NCBI RefSeq assembly: GCF_001583435.1
Contig: NZ_CP013251.1
Span: 1-64,000, forward strand
From: Endozoicomonas montiporae CL-33
Lineage (GTDB): Bacteria > Pseudomonadota > Gammaproteobacteria > Pseudomonadales > Endozoicomonadaceae
Reading direction: 5' to 3'
Length of the DNA: 64,000 nucleotides
The first letter of the stretch is position 1. Each line of letters starts with the position of its first letter. The notes under the pieces are model-generated. The model saw nothing but the letters and a program-made list of their open reading frames with translations, was not told the origin of the DNA and searched no databases. The position numbers and the translations under genes are program-made. Positions 1 to 12,017 of the stretch are shown here, piece by piece.

Positions 1-1701
1 GTGCCCCTTGAGCTCTGGCAAAAATGCATAGATCTTCTTCAGGATGAGCTGTCATCCCAGCAGTTCAATACATGGATTCGTCCACTAAAAGTGATGGGTG
101 ATGAGCACGACTTATGCTTGCTGGCTCCTAACCGGTTTGTCTCGGACTGGGTAAAAGAGAAGTTTTTACCAAGAGTCGAGGAGATTCTTGATGAATTGAC
201 AGACGGGCAGCCTCCTGCTGTTGCCCTGGCAGTGTCCAATCGTCGGCCACAGTCTCTGAGCCGACGTTCTGGTAGCAGAACTTCAACGCCTGCCAGCAGT
301 TCTCCATCTTTCTCTACTCAGTTTGCTCAGCGTTCAGTTGCACCTGTTCAGGAACCCCCGACACCTGCGGCGGCTTCAAAGCCTGCCTTGCTTAATCCTA
401 TTCAGAATCCTGCAGCCGAAAAGCAGCTGCAGGAGCGGATTGTCACTGAAAAGCTGGTGGATAATCTGGAATTAAACAGGGAATCAGAGCCTCTGTTGAG
501 GCAGGAATCACTGGCTGTTGACCAGCCAGTGGCTGATGAACCTGTCGTTACAAAGCAACGAAAAGTAAACCCTCTTAAAGATCCCCTTAAAGAAACCAGG
601 CTTGCAACGGATGAACCGGACCCTTCCAGAGAAATAATTACCCCGACTCGTCAGGTTGAGGTTGAAGGCTCCATCAAGCACAACAGCTCATTGAATACCC
701 AATTTACCTTCGAAACGTTTGTCGAGGGTAAGTCTAACCAGCTGGCACTGGCGGCTTCCCGTCAGGTGGCTGAGAATCCCGGAGCAGCATATAACCCCCT
801 GTTTCTATATGGTGGTGTTGGTTTGGGTAAAACACACCTGATGCATGCTGTAGGTAACTCTCTGGTGAAACAAAACCCCAATGCCAGAGTGGTTTATCTG
901 CATTCCGAGCGGTTTGTTGCAGATATGGTAAAAGCCCTTCAGCTTAATGCTATTAATGACTTTAAGCGCTACTATCGGTCAGTAGATGCACTGTTGATTG
1001 ATGATATCCAATTTTTTGCGGGTAAAGAACGGTCACAGGAAGAGTTCTTCCATACTTTTAACGCATTGCTGGAAGGCGGGCAACAGATGATCCTGACCTG
1101 TGATCGTTATCCCAAAGAGATCAGTGGTGTCGAAGAGCGATTAAAGTCGCGTTTTGGTTGGGGTCTTACTGTAGCGGTTGAACCTCCGGAGCTGGAAACC
1201 CGGGTGGCTATTTTGATGAAAAAGGCGGAGCAGCATCGGGTTGACTTGCCCCATGAAGCGGCCTTCTTTATTGCCCAGCGAATACGTTCCAATGTACGTG
1301 AGCTGGAAGGGGCTCTCAAACGCGTAATAGCCAGTGCGCACTTTATGGGGCGCAGCATTGATATAGACCTGATCAGGGAATCCCTGAAAGATCTTTTAGC
1401 CTTGCAGGATAAGCAGGTCTCTATAGATAATATTCAGAGAACAGTGGCAGAGTATTACAAAATCAAAGTCGCTGATATCTTATCCAAACGACGCAGTCGT
1501 TCTGTGGCCCGGCCTCGCCAGATAGCCATGGCACTGTCCAAGGAATTAACCAGTCACAGTCTGCCGGAAATTGGCGATGCCTACGGCGGTCGAGATCATA
1601 CTACGGTGCTGCATGCCTGTCGCAAGGTAAAAGAGTTGACGGGTACAGATAGTGAGATCCGGGATGACTACAAGAACCTGTTGAGATCACTGACCAGTTA
1701 A
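1..1701 (+). CDS. dnaA: Chromosomal replication initiator DnaA
   Basis: DnaA binds 9-bp DnaA boxes at oriC and melts the origin to start replication. The reading frame opens with GTG at the first base of the window, and the protein begins PLELWQKC as in gammaproteobacterial DnaA. Domain I covers about residues 1-85. Domain III (AAA+) has Walker [10 protein letters not shown] at residues 271-279 and Walker [10 protein letters not shown]. The C-terminal domain IV carries the DNA-binding signature [15 protein letters not shown]. At 566 aa it is about 100 residues longer than the E. coli protein. The extra length lies in the Pro/Ser/Gln/Glu-rich linker (domain II, about residues 85-230). dnaN follows after 90 bp on the same strand. 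The region upstream of dnaA, where the origin usually lies, is outside the window. Confidence 0.98.
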   Translation: MPLELWQKCIDLLQDELSSQQFNTWIRPLKVMGDEHDLCLLAPNRFVSDWVKEKFLPRVEEILDELTDGQPPAVALAVSNRRPQSLSRRSGSRTSTPASSSPSFSTQFAQRSVAPVQEPPTPAAASKPALLNPIQNPAAEKQLQERIVTEKLVDNLELNRESEPLLRQESLAVDQPVADEPVVTKQRKVNPLKDPLKETRLATDEPDPSREIITPTRQVEVEGSIKHNSSLNTQFTFETFVEGKSNQLALAASRQVAENPGAAYNPLFLYGGVGLGKTHLMHAVGNSLVKQNPNARVVYLHSERFVADMVKALQLNAINDFKRYYRSVDALLIDDIQFFAGKERSQEEFFHTFNALLEGGQQMILTCDRYPKEISGVEERLKSRFGWGLTVAVEPPELETRVAILMKKAEQHRVDLPHEAAFFIAQRIRSNVRELEGALKRVIASAHFMGRSIDIDLIRESLKDLLALQDKQVSIDNIQRTVAEYYKIKVADILSKRRSRSVARPRQIAMALSKELTSHSLPEIGDAYGGRDHTTVLHACRKVKELTGTDSEIRDDYKNLLRSLTS

Positions 1702-1791
1702 TGACTCTGGTGTGACAGCATCTCCACAGATTTTATTGAATTTGAGAGAAGAGTCTCAGCTCTTTTCCAGCTAGCAAGAGAAAGGAAAGCG

Positions 1792-2895
1792 ATGAAATTT
1801 ACCATTAATCGGGAAGCATTGCTGAAGCCACTGCAACTGGTGGCGGGCGTTGTAGAGCGCAGGCAGACACTACCAGTTTTGTCTAACGTCCTGATGGTGG
1901 TGGACGGTGATCAACTCTCCCTGACAGGTACAGACCTGGAAGTGGAACTGGTTGGCCGCGTTTCTCTGGATGATGTCACTGAAGGCGGCGAGATAACTGT
2001 TCCAGCACGTAAACTGATGGATATCTGTAAGTCTCTTCCTGAGAATGCCATGATTGAATTTTCTCAGGATGATCAAAGGGTTAAGGTGCGTGCCGGACGC
2101 TCACGCTTCACGCTTTCAACTCTGCCAGCCAATGAGTTCCCGAGTATTGAAGAAGAAGCGGGCTCTATGACCTTTACCATTGGTCAGACCCGTCTGCGTC
2201 GCCTTATTGATCGAACAGCCTTCGCGATGGCTCAGCAAGATGTTCGTTATTATCTGAACGGTATGCTGCTTGAAGTTAGTCAGAACCGCTTGCGGGCAGT
2301 AGCAACAGATGGTCATCGTCTGGCTATGTGTGCTGTGGATGCCGATATTAATCAGCAGGACCGGCATCAGGTTATTGTGCCCCGTAAAGGTATTCTGGAA
2401 ATGGCTCGTCTGCTCACAGAAGGTGACGAGATGGTTCATGTCTCTTTGGGGGCAAATCATATTCGTGTCAGGACTGGTGATTTTATCTTCACTTCCAAGC
2501 TGGTCGATGGCAAGTTCCCGGATTATGATCGCGTAGTTCCTCGTGGCGGCGATAAGATTGTAGTTGGTGACCGTCAACAGCTACGTCAGGCTTTTCAGCG
2601 AGCCTCTATTCTTTCCAACGAGAAATACCGTGGCATTCGCCTGATCTTGAATGATGGTCTGCTAAAGGTAATGGCTAATAACCCGGAGCAGGAAGAAGCC
2701 GAAGAAGAACTTAGTCTGAGTTATCATGGCGATGCGATTGAAATTGGTTTCAACGTGAGTTATCTGCTGGACGTACTGTCTGTCATTTCCGGCGATTCAG
2801 TGAAAATTACTCTTTCTGACCCCAATAGCAGTGCACTACTGGAAGAGTCAGAAGGTGGTGACTCCACTTACGTTGTCATGCCGATGCGACTGTAA
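1792..2895 (+). CDS. dnaN: DNA polymerase III beta sliding clamp
   Basis: The beta clamp is a ring-shaped homodimer that tethers DNA polymerase III to DNA and serves as a docking platform for replication and repair proteins. The 367-aa length matches the family. The N-terminus (MKFTINREALLKPLQLV), the internal TDGHRLAM segment and the C-terminal YVVMPMRL, which forms part of the partner-binding pocket, are all recognisable. A clear purine-rich ribosome-binding site (AAAGGAAA) precedes the ATG. It lies between dnaA and recF in the canonical order and is probably co-transcribed with them. Confidence 0.98.
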   Translation: MKFTINREALLKPLQLVAGVVERRQTLPVLSNVLMVVDGDQLSLTGTDLEVELVGRVSLDDVTEGGEITVPARKLMDICKSLPENAMIEFSQDDQRVKVRAGRSRFTLSTLPANEFPSIEEEAGSMTFTIGQTRLRRLIDRTAFAMAQQDVRYYLNGMLLEVSQNRLRAVATDGHRLAMCAVDADINQQDRHQVIVPRKGILEMARLLTEGDEMVHVSLGANHIRVRTGDFIFTSKLVDGKFPDYDRVVPRGGDKIVVGDRQQLRQAFQRASILSNEKYRGIRLILNDGLLKVMANNPEQEEAEEELSLSYHGDAIEIGFNVSYLLDVLSVISGDSVKITLSDPNSSALLEESEGGDSTYVVMPMRL

Positions 2896-2970
2896 TTCAT
2901 TTATGAAGATGCACAATTCTCAACTAACGACAATCGTTGACGAGTCGCTGTTTTCTACTGAGGGTTGTGC

Positions 2971-6565
<3,595 letters not shown>

Positions 6566-6599
6566 TCTACTGCAAAGCTGATTGCCATAAAGGCTGTAA

Positions 6600-6633
6600 A
6601 GCCGGAGACTGGAAAGAGTCTCCGGCTTTTTTT
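6600..6633 (+). terminator. Rho-independent terminator after gyrB
   Basis: An 11-bp perfect stem (AGCCGGAGACT / AGTCTCCGGCT) with a 6-nt loop is followed directly by a run of seven T. It lies 34 bp after the gyrB stop codon. Confidence 0.93.
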
Positions 6634-6690
6634 GTATACTGCCTGTTCATACAACGGCTACTCATTTTACCTCTGACAGCAGGAATCGCT

Positions 6691-7269
6691 ATGTACCAGT
6701 CACTTATTCGACAAGAACTTGAAGAAGCACAACAGGTGTTGGATCGTTTCCTGAACGATGAAAACTGCATTAATGCAATCAATGATGCAGCTAAATTAAT
6801 TGCTGACTCATTTAAGACGCGAGGAAAAGTAATCTCTTGCGGTAACGGTGGTTCTCATTGTGATGCCATGCACTTTGCTGAAGAGTTAACAGGACGCTAC
6901 CGGGATAATCGTCCATCCTATCCTGCCATAGCCATTTCTGATGTCAGTCACCTCTCCTGTGTCTCCAATGACTATGGCTATGACCATGTATTTTCACGCT
7001 ATATCGAAGGCGTTGGCTTTGAAGGCGATGTTCTATTGGGAATCAGTACCAGCGGAAACTCCGGGAACATTATTACCGCCATAGAAGCGGCAAGAAAAAA
7101 AGGAATGAAAGTCGTTCTGTTGAGTGGTAAAGATGGTGGCAAGATGGCGGGTATGGCTGATGTTGAAATTCGTGTGCCGCATTTTGGTTATGCAGATCGA
7201 ATTCAGGAAGTCCATATTAAAGCGATTCACATCATGATTCAGTTGATTGAAAAGCACATGGCGGAATAA
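6691..7269 (+). CDS. gmhA: Phosphoheptose isomerase GmhA
   Basis: GmhA converts sedoheptulose 7-phosphate to D-glycero-D-manno-heptose 7-phosphate, the first step toward ADP-heptose for the lipopolysaccharide inner core. The 192-aa protein is a SIS-domain sugar isomerase. It shows [18 protein letters not shown], the phosphate-binding ISTSGNSGN loop and the C-terminal [14 protein letters not shown], all diagnostic of GmhA rather than of DiaA. The later pathway phosphatase gmhB lies nearby on the opposite strand. It has its own transcription unit after the gyrB terminator. Confidence 0.96.
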   Translation: MYQSLIRQELEEAQQVLDRFLNDENCINAINDAAKLIADSFKTRGKVISCGNGGSHCDAMHFAEELTGRYRDNRPSYPAIAISDVSHLSCVSNDYGYDHVFSRYIEGVGFEGDVLLGISTSGNSGNIITAIEAARKKGMKVVLLSGKDGGKMAGMADVEIRVPHFGYADRIQEVHIKAIHIMIQLIEKHMAE

Positions 7270-7278
7270 GTATTTAGA

Positions 7279-7321
7279 GTAAAATGCGGCTTCTTATAAT
7301 GAACAAGAAACCGCATTTTAC
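7279..7321. terminator. Bidirectional terminator between gmhA and plsC
   Basis: An inverted repeat (GTAAAATGCGG ... CCGCATTTTAC) with inner complementary TTCTT/AAGAA lies between two convergent genes. The A/T ends of the arms provide U-tracts on either strand. Confidence 0.7.
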
Positions 7322-7323
7322 AA

Positions 7324-8058
7324 TCAGGCTACATCGCTATTATTCATTTCTTTAAGTGCGCCTTCTATCCACAATCTGGATTCTTCATTTAGCTGGGCAG
7401 GTGTTTTCCCTTCGGGCTTAATTTCATTACCGATGTGTACGGTAATCGTTCCAGGACGCTTTATCCACGAAGTATTTGGCCAGCAGCTGCCCGCATTATG
7501 AGCAATGGGAAGAATATTCTTATCAGTCTTGCGAGCCAGATTTATCCCCCCTCTTGAAAATTTTCCCAGCTGACCATTAGGAATCCGTGTACCTTCGGGG
7601 AAAATTAAAACCCAGACATTGTCTTCCAAAGCCCGCTTACCCTGTTCAACAATCTGTTGCAGGGATCGCCTTGGGTCATCCCGGTCTATGGCAATAGGCT
7701 TGGTCAACCTGAAGGCCCAACCAAAAAAAGGAATATTTAAAAGTGACTTTTTTACTACCTGAGTTTGAGGAGTAAACAGTGTTTGCAGGAAGAAGGTTTC
7801 CCACGAACTCTGGTGGTTACTGACAATAACGCAGGGGTTCTCCGGGATATTTTCCCTGCCTTTAACTTCCCATTTAACTCCGGCAATCCAGCGTGTCAGA
7901 CCAATGGTGACATGTGCCCAGATTTTTACCAGAGCATGTCTTTTTCTGAAAGGAGCCAATGGCAAACCAATCAACATGAATGACGACCAGCCAACTGTCC
8001 ATACAGTCAGGGCCAGATAAAGTAGAATTGTTCTTAAACTATATACGACAGCGGACAT
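7324..8058 (-). CDS. plsC: 1-acyl-sn-glycerol-3-phosphate acyltransferase
   Basis: This membrane enzyme acylates lysophosphatidic acid at the sn-2 position to give phosphatidic acid in phospholipid synthesis. A hydrophobic N-terminal segment (about residues 8-35) should anchor it in the inner membrane. Acyltransferase motif I appears as NHQSSWE, with Glu where many homologues have Asp, a variant typical of one gammaproteobacterial PlsC subgroup. Motif III is FPEGTRIP. It lies downstream of gmhB on the same strand, 42 bp apart, in the conserved glyQ-glyS-gmhB-plsC order. The length of 244 aa is normal. Confidence 0.93.
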   Translation of the reverse strand: MSAVVYSLRTILLYLALTVWTVGWSSFMLIGLPLAPFRKRHALVKIWAHVTIGLTRWIAGVKWEVKGRENIPENPCVIVSNHQSSWETFFLQTLFTPQTQVVKKSLLNIPFFGWAFRLTKPIAIDRDDPRRSLQQIVEQGKRALEDNVWVLIFPEGTRIPNGQLGKFSRGGINLARKTDKNILPIAHNAGSCWPNTSWIKRPGTITVHIGNEIKPEGKTPAQLNEESRLWIEGALKEMNNSDVA

Positions 8059-8100
8059 TTAATACCTTTTTCTATGTTGTCATGCTGATTGTCAGACGGG

Positions 8101-8649
8101 TTAGGTTAGGGGTAGGGTTAATAAGTGGTCTGCAAACTCAGCCAGTGATTCAAAAACCGGTACATCATCCAGTTCTTCCCCTTTTGCCAGAGTTCTCTTT
8201 CCTTTGCCGGTTTTAACCAGAACTGGCTGGCAATGTTTTCTTTCAGCACACTGAAGGTCCTTTAATGAATCTCCCACAAACCACGCACCGCTGGCAGACA
8301 GGTTAAGATCAAGTTCTATCTGTTCCACCAGGCCGGTTTCAGGTTTTCTGCACTGGCAGCCTTCATCGGGTGTGTGAGGACAGTATTTAATGCAAGCTAT
8401 ATGCCCACCCTGTGCCTGAACCAGACGGTTCATTTTATCGTGCATGGCAAATAATTCTGATAGTGGGTAATACCCTCTACCAATTCCAGACTGATTGGTT
8501 GCAACGGCGATGGTGAAACCGGCTTTACTCATTCTGGCAATAGCTTCGATACTGCCAGGCACCGGAATCCATTCATCAACACTTCGAATGTAATCGTCGG
8601 AGTCTTCGTTAATCACTCCGTCGCGATCAAGAATAATAAGTCTGGTCAT
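8101..8649 (-). CDS. gmhB: D,D-heptose 1,7-bisphosphate phosphatase GmhB
   Basis: GmhB removes the C7 phosphate of D-glycero-D-manno-heptose 1,7-bisphosphate in ADP-heptose synthesis. It is a HAD-family phosphatase: the nucleophile motif is LDRDGVIN at the N-terminus, the second motif is ATNQSG, and the zinc site is CPHTPDEGCQC. The C-terminal acidic motif is FVGDSLKDLQCA. The length of 182 aa matches the family. It sits between glyS and plsC on the minus strand, and the glyS terminator separates it from glyS. Confidence 0.95.
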   Translation of the reverse strand: MTRLIILDRDGVINEDSDDYIRSVDEWIPVPGSIEAIARMSKAGFTIAVATNQSGIGRGYYPLSELFAMHDKMNRLVQAQGGHIACIKYCPHTPDEGCQCRKPETGLVEQIELDLNLSASGAWFVGDSLKDLQCAERKHCQPVLVKTGKGKRTLAKGEELDDVPVFESLAEFADHLLTLPLT

Positions 8650-8693
8650 GGGGTAAGTAGCTCTACCAATCCTGCTGGGCGTTTATAATACCT

Positions 8694-8722
8694 AAAAAAA
8701 GAGCGGCTGTTGCCGCTCTTTT
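8694..8722 (-). terminator. Terminator downstream of glyS
   Basis: The stem GAGCGGC / GCCGCTC has a 4-nt loop and is flanked by A and T runs. Read on the minus strand, it ends in seven T just after the glyS stop. Confidence 0.88.
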
Positions 8723-8730
8723 GCTGTTCA

Positions 8731-10821
8731 TCAGGACTTCTGTAACAACGAAATATCGGCAACGTGCAGGAACAGGCTACGAAGTTGCTTCAACAGAGCG
8801 TAACGGTTCAGACGAACCGCTTCATCTTCTGCATTGACCAGAACCTTGTCGAAAAAGTTATCAACAACATCCTTCAGTGGTGCCAGACTTTCCATTGCCT
8901 GACTGTACTGACGCTGTTCCAGCGCAGGCTGAACTTCTTCTTTCTTGTCTGCCAGAGCGGTAGCCAGAGTCTTCTCGGCTTCTTCGCTCATCAGGCCGGC
9001 ATCTACGGAATCCGGAATCACCAGATCGCCCGCTTTGGCCATGATGTTGGAAACACGCTTGTTGGCAGCAGACAGAGCGTCAGCTTCAGCCAGCTGACTA
9101 AAGGCATGAACGGCTTTAACACGCTGGTTGAAGTCGAACGGCTGGGAAGGTTTCAGAGCCATAACGGACAGGAACACTTCCGCAGGAATGTTTTCGTCCT
9201 GATACCAGGCACGGAAACGTTCCAGCATGAATTTAACTACGGTGTCGGTCAGACCTTCACCGGCAGGCAGCTCAACCCCCTGAGCCTTGTAACCTTCGAT
9301 GGAGTGATTGATCAGATCACGCAGATCCAGATCCAGCTTTTTCTCAACGATGATACGCAGAACGCCCAGAGTCGCACGACGGAGTGCAAACGGGTCTTTG
9401 CTACCTGAAGGTGGCTGCTTTATGCCGAAGATACCGGCGATGGTATCGATCTTGTCGGCAATCGCTACAGCGCAACCGGTCAGGTTGGAAGGCAGCTCGT
9501 CGCCTGAAAAGCGAGGCATGTACTGTTCGTTCAGTGCTGCGCAGACTTCTTCCGCTTCACCTTCAAAGGCACCGTAGTACTGACCCATAATGCCCTGCAG
9601 TTCCGGGAATTCCAGAACCATTTCAGAGTTCAGGTCAGACTTGCACAGTTCACCGGCACGCTTGGCCAGATCAGCCTGTCCACCTTCCTGTTCAGCGATG
9701 AACGCTGCGAGGCGGGCAATACGATCGGTTTTGTCGTAAACAGAACCAAGCTGCTGCTGGAATACGACAGGTTTCAGGTTTTCACGGCGGGCTTCCAGCG
9801 TAGTCTTCTTATCGGTATCAAAGAAGAACTTGGCGTCAGCCAGACGAGGGCGGATAACCTTCTCGTTACCTTCCACAACCTGAGTCGGATCTTTACTTTC
9901 AATGTTGGAAACGGTGATGAAGTAAGGCATCAGCTTGCCTTCTGCATCCACCATGTGGAAGTATTTCTGATGCTCTTTCATGGAAGAGATCAGGGCTTCG
10001 GCAGGGACTTCCAGGAATTTTTTATCGAACTGACCGGACAGAGGTACCGGCCATTCGTTCAGAGCGGCTACTTCATCCAGCAGGTCTTCATCAATAACCG
10101 CATTACCGCCAGCGGCTGCCGCGACTTCATTGACTTTGGTTTTGATGGTGTCACGACGTGCTGCAAACTCGGCAACGACTTTACCCTCTTCCAGCAGCAG
10201 GTTTTGATAATCAGCCGCCGCCGTGATGGTCAGTTCTTTATTGGCATGGAAACGATGACCTTTTGTGGTGTTACCACTTTTAAGGCCAAGGATTTCGCAA
10301 TCAACCACTTCAGAACCCATTAACATCACCAGCCAGTGAACCGGGCGAACAAATTCTGCACGGCTTGCACCCCAGCGCATACGCTTAGGAATTGGCAACG
10401 CGTTAAGGGATTTTGAAACGATTTCAGGCAGCAGTTCGCTGGTCTGCAGACCTGGCTGAACAGCACGGAAAACCAGCCATGCACCTTTAGGTGTTTCCAG
10501 CTGTTCCAGTTGATCAACGGTAACACCGTTGGAACGGGCAAAACCTTCAGCGGCACGAGTCGGGTTACCGTCTGCATCGAATGCTGCTTTTACAGCAGGA
10601 CCACGACGTTCCAGATTCTGATCCGGCTGAGCGGTTTCCAGACCTTTAACCAGCAGTGCCAGACGACGTGGTGCAGCGAAAGATTCAAAACCTTCGAAAG
10701 ACAGCTGAGCGTCTTTCAGACCGTCGATGATGTCATTGGTAAACGCATCAGACAGTTTCTTGAGCGCTTTTGGCGGCAGTTCTTCAGTACCCAGCTCAAC
10801 CAGGAAATCTTGTTTACTCAT
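8731..10821 (-). CDS. glyS: Glycyl-tRNA synthetase beta subunit
   Basis: This is the beta subunit of the bacterial alpha2-beta2 glycyl-tRNA synthetase. It contributes tRNA recognition and part of the aminoacylation site. The start [20 protein letters not shown] is characteristic, and the 696-aa length fits. The C-terminal region is the anticodon-binding DALR-type domain (VFLSVMALKPSQPFDFNQRVKAV). Its ATG overlaps the glyQ stop codon by one base (TAATG), so the two subunits are translationally coupled. A terminator follows. Confidence 0.97.
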   Translation of the reverse strand: MSKQDFLVELGTEELPPKALKKLSDAFTNDIIDGLKDAQLSFEGFESFAAPRRLALLVKGLETAQPDQNLERRGPAVKAAFDADGNPTRAAEGFARSNGVTVDQLEQLETPKGAWLVFRAVQPGLQTSELLPEIVSKSLNALPIPKRMRWGASRAEFVRPVHWLVMLMGSEVVDCEILGLKSGNTTKGHRFHANKELTITAAADYQNLLLEEGKVVAEFAARRDTIKTKVNEVAAAAGGNAVIDEDLLDEVAALNEWPVPLSGQFDKKFLEVPAEALISSMKEHQKYFHMVDAEGKLMPYFITVSNIESKDPTQVVEGNEKVIRPRLADAKFFFDTDKKTTLEARRENLKPVVFQQQLGSVYDKTDRIARLAAFIAEQEGGQADLAKRAGELCKSDLNSEMVLEFPELQGIMGQYYGAFEGEAEEVCAALNEQYMPRFSGDELPSNLTGCAVAIADKIDTIAGIFGIKQPPSGSKDPFALRRATLGVLRIIVEKKLDLDLRDLINHSIEGYKAQGVELPAGEGLTDTVVKFMLERFRAWYQDENIPAEVFLSVMALKPSQPFDFNQRVKAVHAFSQLAEADALSAANKRVSNIMAKAGDLVIPDSVDAGLMSEEAEKTLATALADKKEEVQPALEQRQYSQAMESLAPLKDVVDNFFDKVLVNAEDEAVRLNRYALLKQLRSLFLHVADISLLQKS

Positions 10822-11774
10822 TACTTTTCCTCCTGAGCCAGTTGTTTCAGTGTTTCTTCTCTAATCTCGTCACTGGCCATCGGGAAGCCCAGCTTGTGAC
10901 GAGCGTCGAAGTAAGCCTTGGCTACAGCGCGAGCCAGAGTACGAACACGCAGGATGTAACGCTGGCGCTCGGTCACAGAAATTGCGTGACGGGCGTCCAG
11001 CAGGTTGAAGGTGTGAGATGCTTTCAGAACGTATTCGTAAGCAGGCAGAGGCAGACTCAGTTCAACCAGACGGGCGGACTCGCTTTCGAAGAAGTTGAAC
11101 TGATGGAACAGTTCTTTGGTGTCGGCGTGTTCGAAGTTGAACGTGGACATTTCCACTTCCTGCTGCAGGAACACATCACCGTAAGTGACAACACCCTGAG
11201 GGCCTTCTGTCCAGACCAGATCGTAAACGTTATCCACATCCTGAATGTACATGGCCAAACGTTCCAGACCGTAGGTGATTTCGCCGGTTACCGGGAAGCA
11301 CTCAATGCCACCGACTTGCTGGAAGTAAGTGAACTGGGTCACTTCCATGCCGTTCATCCAGACTTCCCAGCCCAGACCCCAGGCGCCCAGAGTCGGGGAT
11401 TCCCAGTTGTCTTCGACAAAACGAATATCGTGAACCAGAGGGTCAATGCCCAGCTCACGCAAAGAGTCCAGATACAACTCCTGAATATTGGCCGGAGAAG
11501 GCTTCATGACGACCTGGAACTGATAGTAGTGCTGCAGGCGGTTCGGGTTTTCACCATAGCGGCCGTCAGTCGGGCGGCGGCTTGGTTGAACGTAAGCGGC
11601 ATTCCAGTTTTCCGGGCCGATGGCACGCAGGAAAGTCGCCGGGTGGAAGGTGCCTGCCCCCACTTCCATATCCAGTGGTTGCTGAATGACGCAACCCTGT
11701 TTGGCCCAGAATTGCTGCAGGGCAAGGATTAGGCCCTGGAATGTTTTGATGTCAGGCGTGCTTTGAGCAGTCAC
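10821..11774 (-). CDS. glyQ: Glycyl-tRNA synthetase alpha subunit
   Basis: This is the catalytic alpha subunit of tetrameric glycyl-tRNA synthetase, a class II enzyme charging tRNA-Gly. Recognisable segments are [20 protein letters not shown] near the N-terminus, [19 protein letters not shown], and [20 protein letters not shown]. The length of 317 aa is standard. It is the first gene of the glyQ-glyS unit. A sigma70-like promoter and two DnaA boxes lie upstream at 11918-11979. A 320-aa open frame on the opposite strand is a codon-bias shadow. Confidence 0.97.
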   Translation of the reverse strand: MTAQSTPDIKTFQGLILALQQFWAKQGCVIQQPLDMEVGAGTFHPATFLRAIGPENWNAAYVQPSRRPTDGRYGENPNRLQHYYQFQVVMKPSPANIQELYLDSLRELGIDPLVHDIRFVEDNWESPTLGAWGLGWEVWMNGMEVTQFTYFQQVGGIECFPVTGEITYGLERLAMYIQDVDNVYDLVWTEGPQGVVTYGDVFLQQEVEMSTFNFEHADTKELFHQFNFFESESARLVELSLPLPAYEYVLKASHTFNLLDARHAISVTERQRYILRVRTLARAVAKAYFDARHKLGFPMASDEIREETLKQLAQEEK

Positions 11775-11917
11775 TTTACTACCTCATGGAGGCTTGAATA
11801 CGGTGTATTGTCCCTGGATGCCCTGTTCGAAATTGCGAAATATTCAGTGTGAAAACACTGGAGGGCATGATTCCGGTGAGCCGGAAAGTGGGGATGAATT
11901 ATCGCAAATAGGGGCGG

Positions 11918-11946
11918 ATTATACCGGTTTATGCCGCAGAGTATAA
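11918..11946 (-). promoter_or_regulatory. Predicted glyQ promoter
   Basis: On the minus strand, a perfect TATAAT (-10) lies at 11923-11918. TTATAC, a weak -35, lies 17 bp upstream at 11946-11941. The site is about 140 bp upstream of glyQ and directly next to the DnaA boxes. Confidence 0.5.
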
Positions 11947-11949
11947 GGT

Positions 11950-11979
11950 TGTGGATAAGATGTTAATTGATGTGGATAA
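11950..11979. promoter_or_regulatory. Pair of perfect DnaA boxes
   Basis: The 9-mer TGTGGATAA (complement of the consensus DnaA box TTATCCACA) occurs at 11950-11958 and again at 11971-11979. The two are in the same orientation, 21 bp apart, which is about two helical turns. They lie immediately upstream of the predicted glyQ promoter, about 12 kb from dnaA. They may act in DnaA-dependent regulation or titration. An origin role is less likely without more boxes and an AT-rich unwinding element. Confidence 0.6.
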
Positions 11980-12017
11980 GGTCATCGGGAGCTCTGCTTA
12001 CCTTGAAGCAGAACCAC

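Noticed and set aside
8764..9408. 214-aa open frame on the plus strand
   Set aside because: Antisense to glyS with no independent support.
10770..11732. 320-aa open frame on the plus strand
   Set aside because: Fully antisense to glyQ, whose motifs are unmistakable; a codon-bias shadow without a ribosome-binding site.
11775..12017. Replication origin at the DnaA-box pair
   Set aside because: Only two boxes and no AT-rich repeat cluster; the dnaA-proximal origin is expected just left of the window.
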